This document shows, piece by piece, positions 24,776 through 33,272 of a stretch of 64,000 bases of DNA (positions are counted from its first letter, which is position 1; every line of letters starts with the position of its first letter). The stretch spans positions 1,116,001 through 1,180,000 of the forward strand of contig JABUFD010000001.1 of assembly GCA_013314735.1 (NCBI GenBank), read 5' to 3'. The notes under the pieces are model-generated. The model was not told the DNA's origin, made no database searches, and saw only the letters and a program-made list of their open reading frames with translations. This DNA comes from Anaerolineae bacterium. Lineage in GTDB: Bacteria; Chloroflexota; Anaerolineae; Anaerolineales; Anaerolineaceae. Both the position numbers and the translations under genes were made by a program.

Positions 24776-27070
24776 CTACCTGGAAACAGCCAATTTGATC
24801 ACTCTGCCATCAGTGTTAACAGTTACCTTTGCAAAGTACCGGTGCTTTTCATCAAGGTGTATAGTTTCTTTTTGAAAACTCATCACAACATTACCGGATT
24901 CATGACGTTGGAGTTTTTCAGGAGCACCCATCCGGAATTTCGAATGCACTCCTTCAGAGTCAATAACAAACTGTTGATATAAATCATAATCTGATTCCAC
25001 CAGACCAGGGAGATACGCACTCAATACTTGTTTGACTTCGGCAATGGTTTTGTCAGAAATCCGCAAGGGTTCATGTGCGGTGATATCGGTTTCAGAAAAT
25101 ATGATAATCTGGTCAGAAATTTTTTCCCGCTCAATTTTGCTGATCTTCCCACCAGTTTCCCCCTTGACTCTGGCAAGTGGATCACCATACAACACGAACG
25201 ATAAGAGGGTTTTCTGATCTTCTCCATCGAGAAAATTCTGTCTTTTCTGCATTTCCTGGGCAAGCTCAACTTTTGCACGCATCAGCGCATCGCCTTGTGC
25301 GTAACCTTCCTGCAGGCGTTTCCAAAACAGAAAGGCGAGTAGGTCAGCGCCAATTAATGGCGGTTGAATGGAACCATAGGCAATCGCTGTCGAACCTATA
25401 AATCCTTTGCACCCGGATGTTATGTATCGTAAAGCAATGGACTGATCTGCATTCTTCGATTCAATATACCCACCATAACAAGCTTCACTGAATATGATCT
25501 GCCGGTACCGAGGAGTGGGTGATATATCAGTTGGTTGAAGCGCAACTGGGTAATCCGGTCCATCAGAGGCATCAACGAAATCTTTTTGCCCAAACCATTC
25601 TGCCCCGTCCTCGATTCCGTGTAAATTGAAGTAAGCAAATTCTGTTTCTGACAACCACAATTTGTCTAGTTTCGGAGAAGTTATAGGAGGCGAAGCAATG
25701 ACGAAATTCGCTGATCCGATTGGCCGGTAAGCAGCAATCGAAGACCTTCTCCATATTGCAGCACTATACCCAATCGAATTTTTGGCTTGAGTTTCCGGTT
25801 TACCGCCAAAAAGGGCGGTGAAAAATTCTACTAAAACCTCTATTGAAAATGAAAATGGCAGGACTGACTTCTTTTCTGCGGATTTTGGTGTTGCATGGTC
25901 GCGGATCGCCCCTCGTAACTGTAGCAGCAGCAATCCAGGATCGTTGGTATTTTCGTCCGGCATTCTCCCCACTGGCCATTCTGGAATGTAGTAGTTTTCA
26001 TCGATGCTGCCATACGGATTATCTGACAAAATCGCAGTATCGTTGTCATCTGTCGGATTGGGCAATTGATGAAATGGCACAATATCATTCCCCCCAACGA
26101 TTAATAGTGCACCGATCATCGAGCCCTTTTTTGCTAGCTGCTGGTCGAGGTCATTGAGCGCTAACTTTATTTGCCACGGGTCTTTTGGATTTTTCAGTTC
26201 CAGTCCCAATTCCCTCATTCCTTCCTTATCATCCGGGGTGAAGACCATTGCTGACCAGCCAGGTGCCTGGCTTATTGTCGATACCAGGTTTTTCATGACG
26301 CCAAAAATGATGCCAGCGCTTTCAGGTCCATATTTGTGTTCCAGCGCACCACGACAAGTAACAATCACATATACAGGAAACCGACCATCAACCATTCTCG
26401 GGCTTTTCTTTCCCAAAGACGTTGATACTTTTTCAAAAATGGAAATCACTTCGTCATTATTACTGACGGGAGAGGTGTAACCTTGTTGATTGATGGGTCG
26501 AGGTAATTCCAAAGATGCCTCAAAATTTGTGAGATCATCTCCGATATCAGAATTTGCTTCGTCCACAACCGTGCCCGATGTCAATTGATTTATCCCGAGA
26601 CGAGTGAGCAGCGGGGTTGGAACCTTGACTCCCAAACTGGCAGAGAGTTCATCTTCCATGGGCCATAAATGTCGATAGGCATGATTTGCTCCCCATAACC
26701 GTTTCGTACTCAACCCGGCCAGATCATGTTTTACGCATTCCTGAAGCAACTCGATCCCAAGAATTTCATCGCCCTTTTTTATCGCATAATCGGCCAGTAT
26801 CAGCTTAAACTGCAGCGTATTAGGCCAACGATCATGATATAGACGCGCAAGCACCAGAACGGCGTCATCCGGTTGGAATTTCATCGCATACAACAAATGA
26901 AACAAATCTACCAATACGCTTTCCCCGGAAAACTGCAGCAAATTGGGTAGCGCTTCATCCAATGCGGGTTCATTTACTGCTTCCAATGCATCCATAAAGG
27001 TGTGTGCTACAGGTGCCCATAATGGTAAAGCTTCTTCGCCAATGGGTGCCCCCCCAGCGCCAATATACAA
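24776..27070 (-). CDS. Gingipain-like (peptidase C25 type) cysteine peptidase, frameshifted C-terminal part
   Basis: 764 codons from a TTG at 27070. Residues ~25-150 are helical, like TPR repeats. Residues ~230-635 match the C25 layout: ALLIVGGNDIVPFHQLP, the NPYGSIDENYYIPEWPVGRMP block, catalytic His484 in YFNLHG, catalytic Cys531 in FSEACYGG, GFIGSTAIAYG, and the closing LLSFVLYGDPLARV. A short beta domain follows (~650-764). There is no signal peptide. The frame has a stop just before the TTG and no ribosome site, so it is almost certainly reached from the overlapping upstream frame (27007-27366) by a -1 shift at the seven-G run (27049-27055), giving a protein of about 863 residues. Last gene of the sigma-54 operon. 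Confidence 0.8.
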   Translation of the reverse strand: MYIGAGGAPIGEEALPLWAPVAHTFMDALEAVNEPALDEALPNLLQFSGESVLVDLFHLLYAMKFQPDDAVLVLARLYHDRWPNTLQFKLILADYAIKKGDEILGIELLQECVKHDLAGLSTKRLWGANHAYRHLWPMEDELSASLGVKVPTPLLTRLGINQLTSGTVVDEANSDIGDDLTNFEASLELPRPINQQGYTSPVSNNDEVISIFEKVSTSLGKKSPRMVDGRFPVYVIVTCRGALEHKYGPESAGIIFGVMKNLVSTISQAPGWSAMVFTPDDKEGMRELGLELKNPKDPWQIKLALNDLDQQLAKKGSMIGALLIVGGNDIVPFHQLPNPTDDNDTAILSDNPYGSIDENYYIPEWPVGRMPDENTNDPGLLLLQLRGAIRDHATPKSAEKKSVLPFSFSIEVLVEFFTALFGGKPETQAKNSIGYSAAIWRRSSIAAYRPIGSANFVIASPPITSPKLDKLWLSETEFAYFNLHGIEDGAEWFGQKDFVDASDGPDYPVALQPTDISPTPRYRQIIFSEACYGGYIESKNADQSIALRYITSGCKGFIGSTAIAYGSIQPPLIGADLLAFLFWKRLQEGYAQGDALMRAKVELAQEMQKRQNFLDGEDQKTLLSFVLYGDPLARVKGETGGKISKIEREKISDQIIIFSETDITAHEPLRISDKTIAEVKQVLSAYLPGLVESDYDLYQQFVIDSEGVHSKFRMGAPEKLQRHESGNVVMSFQKETIHLDEKHRYFAKVTVNTDGRVIKLAVSR

Positions 27071-27366
27071 CCGTTGATGAATGGGTTATTTTTGTCCATT
27101 TGCTGGTAAGTTAGGTATGCTGGCAGGAAAAATGGTTCCAATTCAACCAATTTTTCCAGGTGACGCCTGGCCAGTTTGTTTTTTCCCAATGCAAAACTCA
27201 AGCACCCATTGAAGAGATGGGTTTGCAAATCACCTGGAAATATTTGTAACCATTCACCGATCGCTGATCCCATATACTCGTATTCCTGCTCAGCCAATGC
27301 CGCAGCCATGAGTTGTAGAAATTGGCGATGATTGAGATGTAATCTTGGGAGTGTTCCGTCATCCAT
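27007..27366 (-). CDS. N-terminal TPR-like segment of the gingipain-like peptidase (short frame product)
   Basis: 119 codons. It begins six bases after the stop of the giant TPR gene, with AGAAGG nine bases before the ATG. It contains TPR-like helices (FPGDLQTHLFNGCLSFALGK, then LARRHLEKLVELEPFFLPAY). It ends in the wrong frame after CTG GGG GGG (codons 104-106). A -1 slip on this G run would continue into the 764-codon frame without loss of homology-like helical pattern. Taken as written it is a truncated protein of unknown function; more likely it is the N terminus of one TPR-peptidase. Confidence 0.65.
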   Translation of the reverse strand: MDDGTLPRLHLNHRQFLQLMAAALAEQEYEYMGSAIGEWLQIFPGDLQTHLFNGCLSFALGKNKLARRHLEKLVELEPFFLPAYLTYQQMDKNNPFINGCILALGGHPLAKKLYHYGHL

Positions 27367-27372
27367 GGTACT

Positions 27373-30300
27373 TTACCTTCTCGCTTCATGTGAATTATGA
27401 ACAAAATTTAATGCCATCACAGCCCCCAACTGGTTACGAATATCATCATTCATGGGCTGTAGTTTCAATGCCTTGGTAAACATTACTTCGGCATCTTTAT
27501 ACTTTTTGGCTTCTCGTAAAATCAAGGCCGACTCATAATACAAACGATAATCATCATCCACCTGTTGGATACCCTGATGGAATACTTCCAGCGCTTTATG
27601 AGGTTCACGCCGCAAGATATGGACTTTGGCCAGTTGCAGGTAAAGGTCAACTCGATTCTTCTGCAGTTTCAATGCTTCCGCAAAGTGGTAAATGGCTTGA
27701 TCCAACTGCCCGTTGTCACGATATAGACTCCCAGCCAGTTCATGGTATTCTGCCACCTGCCCGTCTTCACGCAATGCCTGCCGGATGCAACTTAACGCAT
27801 CGCTCTTATGATTGTTCTTAGCGGCTTCGATCGCTTTCATATACAACAATTGAGGATGATGGTTGTGTTGAGCTGAAGCGTTTTCCAGTTGCCGCAGATA
27901 TTCGTCTTCTCCTGAAAGTTCTCGCACCAGTTGCAAATGTTCTGCGATAATGTCCGAGTTGGCGGTGGAATCAATCTGCCGAAGCAGTGTTACTGCGTCA
28001 CTGGTATGTCCTTCTTCTTTCAGGATTTTCGCCAGCCATACCAGCGTCAATGGATTTTTCGGATTAAATTCATAAGCGGTTTTCGCATACTTCAATGCTG
28101 AATCATACTCTTTGCGGGAAAAAGAAATGGCTGCTCCAGCCAAAATGGCATTTAGGGAGTTTTCATCCTCACAAATGACTCCAGATAAATGAGCAAGAGC
28201 GTCATTTTCATTCCCAGCTTTGTGATGCGCCAATACGTACAAGGACTCAATACGATTTCGATACACTTCCTTGGCGAAATCACCAGCTTTGTCTAACAAA
28301 TCCAATCCCTTCAACCATTGTCCTGTTTCCAAGTAAACAGAGACCAATCCCAGGCTTATCCCAACATCACCAGGCTGATGTTGGTTCAACAATTCAAGAT
28401 GAACCATCGCTGACGTAAACTCACCAGCATTCCTGGCTGCGTTCGCGGCCCACTCCCGCCAATACCATTCTTCAGGCCAGGCAGACAATGCCGCCTCAAT
28501 GGAATGTAAAGTCCCATGATAATCGCCCATCGATTCAGACAACATGGCATATATAACTCGTGATATCGGATCACCTGGGCTGATCCCAAGCGCTCGTTTT
28601 GCATACGTTAGCCCCTGTTCTGGATCATGTTCTTGTAAAGATAAGGCCATTTGCATTAAGTGCCTTTTATCTTCTACATCCACCCAATGCGCAATTTCCT
28701 GTAAGCGAACACCTGCCCGGGAATGTCGCAGCAATAACAGTGATGTTTCTGCATCTGCGCCACTAACCGAAGTAAAAAAGGCATCCACCGAGTCAATTTC
28801 TGAACCTTCATACAACTGCATCAACGCGTGAAGTCGCTTGATTATGGCAGAATCCGGATCAATGGTGTTTGTGTCGAGTAAAGAGGTGGTAAATTGATGG
28901 AGGGCAACAAAGTCAACTTGCTGGGAAGGCAGGTGAGTAAGTATCCCAATATCATGAAAATAGACCTCATAATGATACAACCGTGTTACCAACCGCACCA
29001 GTTCCCTTACCGCATATTCTTCATTCTTGTGGTCCGCAAAATACTTCTGCAATCCGATCCAGGCATCATGAAAATGCCCCAATTCAATTGCGCCATCCAT
29101 AAACCACAAATCATCTGATTCCAACAGGGCAAACACCGAATAAAAGCCCAGGTCACTATTGAAGCTCATCTCAATTGGTTGAAGAACTGTTGCACATTCC
29201 TGGTACTTTTTCTGAGCGGAATGCCATTCTCCCTGTTGTTTGAGCATTTTTGCCTGAATCATCAATCCACGAGCAACAATTGATAATTCACTGTTGAATT
29301 TCCCTTTTACTTTTTCCCAAACGATACGCTTTTCACCCTGGTACAGGCTATCAATATACATCAGGGAAACCAGGCGGCGGAAATACTTTTCCACCGGAAC
29401 CGCTGGAGTTGTTGGAATATTCATTACTCCTGTTTCGAACCAGATTTTGAAAATCCGGGGGAGTTGCGAGAGGCGTTTCTCATCATTGGCAATTTTCATC
29501 AACATCAAGGTATAATACCTCGCGACTGGATTGTCCTGGGCAAAAGCCAATGCCTTTTCGGCACAGGTAACTGCCTCACGATATTCGCCCAACAATCGCT
29601 GAACCAACGCCAGGCGCAGAAACACTCCTGCAGGGCATTGATGGAAGTAGATTTCCTCACGTGTTAGTGGGAAGGAAACGTTTGGCAACTTGGTTTTGCT
29701 GACATCCTGCGTCTGCCAAATGCCGGGTTGCTCAATAATGCCCAGCAAAATCTCCTTCGCTTTTGCAATTTGGTTGGAATAGATGAACGCATCTGCTGCC
29801 AGAACTTGTGCAAATAACGGAAACTCAGAGTTGGTTTGCTTTTCCATCACCATGCTTGCCGACCCAAATTCCTGGCGAAGCATCTCAACCCGGTAGATTT
29901 CGAGTGCGACCTCAAACCCGGCTTTCGAACCTGGGTCTTCCGCACATAAGTTTAATAGCCTTAAGGCCATATCATATTGTTTTTGAATCTCATAATAATG
30001 CGAGAGTTTCCGAAGATCATCAGTTGTTAACTGTTGCGAACCCGCCAGCTTTTCCATGTGCCCCTGCATTTCCGCAGTGTCCCCTGCTTCAGATGCGAAC
30101 TCTAGCGCTTTAAACCGGTAGAACTCATGGTCAGGATCGGTCGCGATAAAATCAACCAGCTTCTTTCTTGCTAAAGTTGACTCACCACAACTTTTTAGAA
30201 AACCGAAATACCACTCAAGATGCGTCCTGTCACCATCGGCCAGTTCACATACCTGGTCAGCAATGACCAACGCCTGTGGTTCCAGTTGCGCCATCCAGGT

Positions 30301-32844
30301 TGCTTCTGCTAACCACATAAGAATATGAATCTCCTCCGGGTTGGTGGATCGGGCTGATTGGAAAGCGGCCATTGCCTGGTTCACTTGCGCCTGCCTGAGG
30401 GCAAGCAAACCAAGCCCCGCTTGAATTTGCCATTTGTACAGGGGCAGATTGGATTCATAAAATTTCGACAAATTCCGGAAGGCTGCCTCGGCAGATGCCG
30501 TTTCACCAGACAGGACCATAAGTTGTGCTTTCGTCAGCAGCAAGAGAAAGTCATCTGGCGAATGTGACATACCCAAATCAACAACTTTCATCAGGAGAGA
30601 GTGGATCTCACCCATTTGATCTACTGTCGTGAACAGCAAATTTCCAAACATCCCATTGACGGTATCGATGAGACAATGGATCTTTTCAAGATCATAATCA
30701 CCATTGGTGATGGCAAGAGTCAAGAAAGGAATGGCTTCATCAAACCGGTGTGAATATGACAGTAATCGCGCTTTATAAAACAAAACTTCCGGTGACACTT
30801 CCCAAAAATCGCCATACCTTTGAAGTAATGACTCAATCTCGGCAATGTTATTCGTTTCCCAAAGCACTCTAATCAAAGATTGTGCTGCCTCTATGCTTTC
30901 AGGAGCCATCTCAATCGCCTGGCGGAGAAGGCTGATACTTTCTGCTTGTTGTCCTGAACGATACAGATAGGTACCAAGTGCTGTCAATAAGTGATGATCA
31001 TCAGGTTGATACGAAATCGCTTTCTGGAGAAGCCCCTCAATCCGGTCATGGTCACCTAATTTTTCATACAATTCAGCCATACCCAACCAGGCATCTGTAG
31101 AATTTGATGCTGTCTCCAACGCTTTGTTGAAATGTTCGGCAGCTTTATCGTATGAACCCAATTGTAGTGATGCCAGTCCTGCTGCTGTATGGGCATCCGC
31201 ATCATTGGGGTATATCTCCAGGATTTTTAAACTTGCTTCGAGCATCACAGCATACTCACCGCATTGACCTGCGCTTTTGGCCATAAATAGCCAGTCATCA
31301 CGATCAAATACTGTTTGCCGTGCGAGTAAATCACGGTATTGCATCATTGCATCATCCCACCGTTTTTCACTGGCGGCAATTTTCCCCAAATTTCGATGTA
31401 ATACGGGATTTTCAGGATTCAACACAAGCAGCCAGTTCCCAAACAACTTCGCAGTGTCATAATCCCCAAATGCATAAGCGGAGTCAGCAAGAAGGATCAG
31501 ACTGCGGGAGGAATGGATACCCATCTCTGGCAATAGCATCCCAATTTTGTTGGCAAGGGAGTGATGTTTACCTGTTTTGATAATTTTTTCCAACACCCTG
31601 AAGACCAGATCCTCAAGATCAATATAGGTGTGGTACTGAATTTTTTGCCCATTCACACCTTCTGCATCGATGTAACCCTCGATTTCCTCCAAAGTTAACC
31701 CGGTGTCTGTCATGCCGGGATCATCCAGGACGAGATCGATTTTTTTTATCCAACTCATGACATTCTTTTTTGCAGCAGGGAACTGTGTAAGCATCTGGGT
31801 GTATTCATCCAGTGTCGAACTGGTCAGAATCGCATCCCATTGAAATAATTCCGATTGTGCATTGCTAGCAATTGCCTCCAGATCACCGATACCTCCCGAA
31901 CGGGTGCTGCCTTCTCTCTTTGCATATCGGATTTCGAATTGTATTCCTGCAGAAATTCGCGCCAACATTTGTTGGGTATCAGTAAAACAACGAATTGCTT
32001 TTTGGGATTGATCACGATACAGCAGACTCTTCGCATTTTGGTGCTGGGTTAACGCAAAATTCATCAATTGCTCGAATGGAATTTCATCATTGACTGTACC
32101 CAAAACACTGGTTACATTCGTGATATCGGGAAGCACTTTACGAGCCAGGCTTCGCACCAATGTTCTTGCTTGTTGGCGATGAAGCTCAGACAATACCGGT
32201 TGAATGACATCCAATGGCAAACCATTGAATAACTTCAGGAATCGGCTTTCATGTGCAGTTTCAGCAACAGGCTGGCACAACATTGCATGGCAGATTAAAC
32301 TGATCGCTTCTCGAGTTGGGAGGTTACGCAGAACAGATTGATAAACAGTTGTCTCATTGGTCAGAACGCTGTCCAGGATGGCGAAAACCAACTGCCAGAT
32401 CTTGGCAAATTCACCATGATCAGAGTTGATTGTCCGAAGCGATAAAAAGGAAAGAAATTGAAAGTTCTTCTCTTTTTCAAATTGGTAACGAATCAGGTAA
32501 GCAATTTTTACAGCTGTCGGTATATTGTGCTGTTTTAGCGATGAAGAAATACTTCCGGAGAGTGCCTCAAATGAATGTGACAATTCCTTGAATTTCTGGC
32601 AAATGTCCTCTGATTGCTCCAGATCAGGATATTCCTCCCTTAGTACCGCAAAAACCCCCAATTTTGCGGGTGTCCATACCTGCAATGACCGCCCAAAACT
32701 TTGTTCGTAGAGGGTATATATGTTCGATGAAATCAACCACTGCCAGAGCTGTTTTTCACGACTGAGTGCTCCAAACAAAATTTTTCCATCATTGGGTTCA
32801 AATTTTTCGTGAATAAACCGTAAGAACTGTTCTGATGATTTCAT
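27373..32844 (-). CDS. Giant tetratricopeptide-repeat protein
   Basis: 1823 residues. No signal peptide or clear membrane helix. From about residue 430 to the end it is an almost continuous array of TPR units, with repeated 34-residue helical pairs such as DAHTAAGLASLQLGSYDKAAEH, in places interrupted by longer helical linkers (~1060-1260). The first ~400 residues are helical and not recognised. It is likely a large scaffold for protein contacts. The start ATG at 32844 follows GAGG at five bases; the longer frame (to 32913) reaches into the upstream gene and lacks a site. It sits between a small membrane protein and the TPR-peptidase in one sigma-54-driven operon. Confidence 0.8.
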   Translation of the reverse strand: MKSSEQFLRFIHEKFEPNDGKILFGALSREKQLWQWLISSNIYTLYEQSFGRSLQVWTPAKLGVFAVLREEYPDLEQSEDICQKFKELSHSFEALSGSISSSLKQHNIPTAVKIAYLIRYQFEKEKNFQFLSFLSLRTINSDHGEFAKIWQLVFAILDSVLTNETTVYQSVLRNLPTREAISLICHAMLCQPVAETAHESRFLKLFNGLPLDVIQPVLSELHRQQARTLVRSLARKVLPDITNVTSVLGTVNDEIPFEQLMNFALTQHQNAKSLLYRDQSQKAIRCFTDTQQMLARISAGIQFEIRYAKREGSTRSGGIGDLEAIASNAQSELFQWDAILTSSTLDEYTQMLTQFPAAKKNVMSWIKKIDLVLDDPGMTDTGLTLEEIEGYIDAEGVNGQKIQYHTYIDLEDLVFRVLEKIIKTGKHHSLANKIGMLLPEMGIHSSRSLILLADSAYAFGDYDTAKLFGNWLLVLNPENPVLHRNLGKIAASEKRWDDAMMQYRDLLARQTVFDRDDWLFMAKSAGQCGEYAVMLEASLKILEIYPNDADAHTAAGLASLQLGSYDKAAEHFNKALETASNSTDAWLGMAELYEKLGDHDRIEGLLQKAISYQPDDHHLLTALGTYLYRSGQQAESISLLRQAIEMAPESIEAAQSLIRVLWETNNIAEIESLLQRYGDFWEVSPEVLFYKARLLSYSHRFDEAIPFLTLAITNGDYDLEKIHCLIDTVNGMFGNLLFTTVDQMGEIHSLLMKVVDLGMSHSPDDFLLLLTKAQLMVLSGETASAEAAFRNLSKFYESNLPLYKWQIQAGLGLLALRQAQVNQAMAAFQSARSTNPEEIHILMWLAEATWMAQLEPQALVIADQVCELADGDRTHLEWYFGFLKSCGESTLARKKLVDFIATDPDHEFYRFKALEFASEAGDTAEMQGHMEKLAGSQQLTTDDLRKLSHYYEIQKQYDMALRLLNLCAEDPGSKAGFEVALEIYRVEMLRQEFGSASMVMEKQTNSEFPLFAQVLAADAFIYSNQIAKAKEILLGIIEQPGIWQTQDVSKTKLPNVSFPLTREEIYFHQCPAGVFLRLALVQRLLGEYREAVTCAEKALAFAQDNPVARYYTLMLMKIANDEKRLSQLPRIFKIWFETGVMNIPTTPAVPVEKYFRRLVSLMYIDSLYQGEKRIVWEKVKGKFNSELSIVARGLMIQAKMLKQQGEWHSAQKKYQECATVLQPIEMSFNSDLGFYSVFALLESDDLWFMDGAIELGHFHDAWIGLQKYFADHKNEEYAVRELVRLVTRLYHYEVYFHDIGILTHLPSQQVDFVALHQFTTSLLDTNTIDPDSAIIKRLHALMQLYEGSEIDSVDAFFTSVSGADAETSLLLLRHSRAGVRLQEIAHWVDVEDKRHLMQMALSLQEHDPEQGLTYAKRALGISPGDPISRVIYAMLSESMGDYHGTLHSIEAALSAWPEEWYWREWAANAARNAGEFTSAMVHLELLNQHQPGDVGISLGLVSVYLETGQWLKGLDLLDKAGDFAKEVYRNRIESLYVLAHHKAGNENDALAHLSGVICEDENSLNAILAGAAISFSRKEYDSALKYAKTAYEFNPKNPLTLVWLAKILKEEGHTSDAVTLLRQIDSTANSDIIAEHLQLVRELSGEDEYLRQLENASAQHNHHPQLLYMKAIEAAKNNHKSDALSCIRQALREDGQVAEYHELAGSLYRDNGQLDQAIYHFAEALKLQKNRVDLYLQLAKVHILRREPHKALEVFHQGIQQVDDDYRLYYESALILREAKKYKDAEVMFTKALKLQPMNDDIRNQLGAVMALNFVHNSHEARR

Positions 32845-32867
32845 CATAACCTCATGCTGCCGCTTGA

Positions 32868-33188
32868 TCACATGTTCATGAATAGAAATGCCGCACCGAT
32901 CAACATCAGGCAACCGATCAAGATCAGAAAAATGCCAATACCAGAAGCTGTTTTCACCATCTGGTTTAGTGAATCGATCAAAATAGATGCGTTTCCTACC
33001 AGGCCTGAAAGATCATCTGTTATACCTTTTTCTCCCAATTTTGCAGTTTGCTCTGCGATTGTCGTGATCTCATGACTGAATGTTTTGCGAATTAAGACAA
33101 AAATTCCACCCGCAACACTGATTACACCCAGTCCGACAATAACAAGGGCAAACAGGGTGAGAAGCTCGTTTGGCTCTAGTGGCAGCAT
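32868..33188 (-). CDS. Small membrane protein with two transmembrane helices
   Basis: 106 residues. Helix ~10-33, then a polar amphipathic helical segment (~35-75), then a hydrophobic helix ~83-105. No recognised family. AGGAGG lies five bases before the ATG. First gene of the operon carrying the giant TPR protein and the gingipain-like peptidase, about 31 bases after the predicted sigma-54 start site. It may serve as a membrane anchor for the TPR scaffold; this is inference from order only. Confidence 0.7.
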   Translation of the reverse strand: MLPLEPNELLTLFALVIVGLGVISVAGGIFVLIRKTFSHEITTIAEQTAKLGEKGITDDLSGLVGNASILIDSLNQMVKTASGIGIFLILIGCLMLIGAAFLFMNM

Positions 33189-33228
33189 TGGGACCTCCTG
33201 TCATCCATATGGATATCTTTGAGGTTTG

Positions 33229-33246
33229 ATGCAATATCTATGCCAA
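33229..33246 (-). promoter_or_regulatory. Sigma-54 (-24/-12) promoter of the membrane protein-TPR-peptidase operon
   Basis: Minus-strand TTGGCATAGATATTGCAT: GG (-24) and GC (-12) are separated by exactly ten bases, with TGGCA and TTGCA blocks matching the consensus. Transcription would start near 33219, leaving a ~31-base leader before the ATG. It shares ATATTGCATCA with the promoter in front of rpoN. The cognate sigma factor and activator are encoded directly upstream. Confidence 0.85.
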
Positions 33247-33272
33247 ACCAATCCTTCCCCGTTCTGGGTTAA

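Noticed and set aside
33247-33272. Frameshifted remnant of a helix-turn-helix after the NtrC-type gene
   Set aside because: The space before the sigma-54 promoter is far too short to encode it, and no similar residues are seen.
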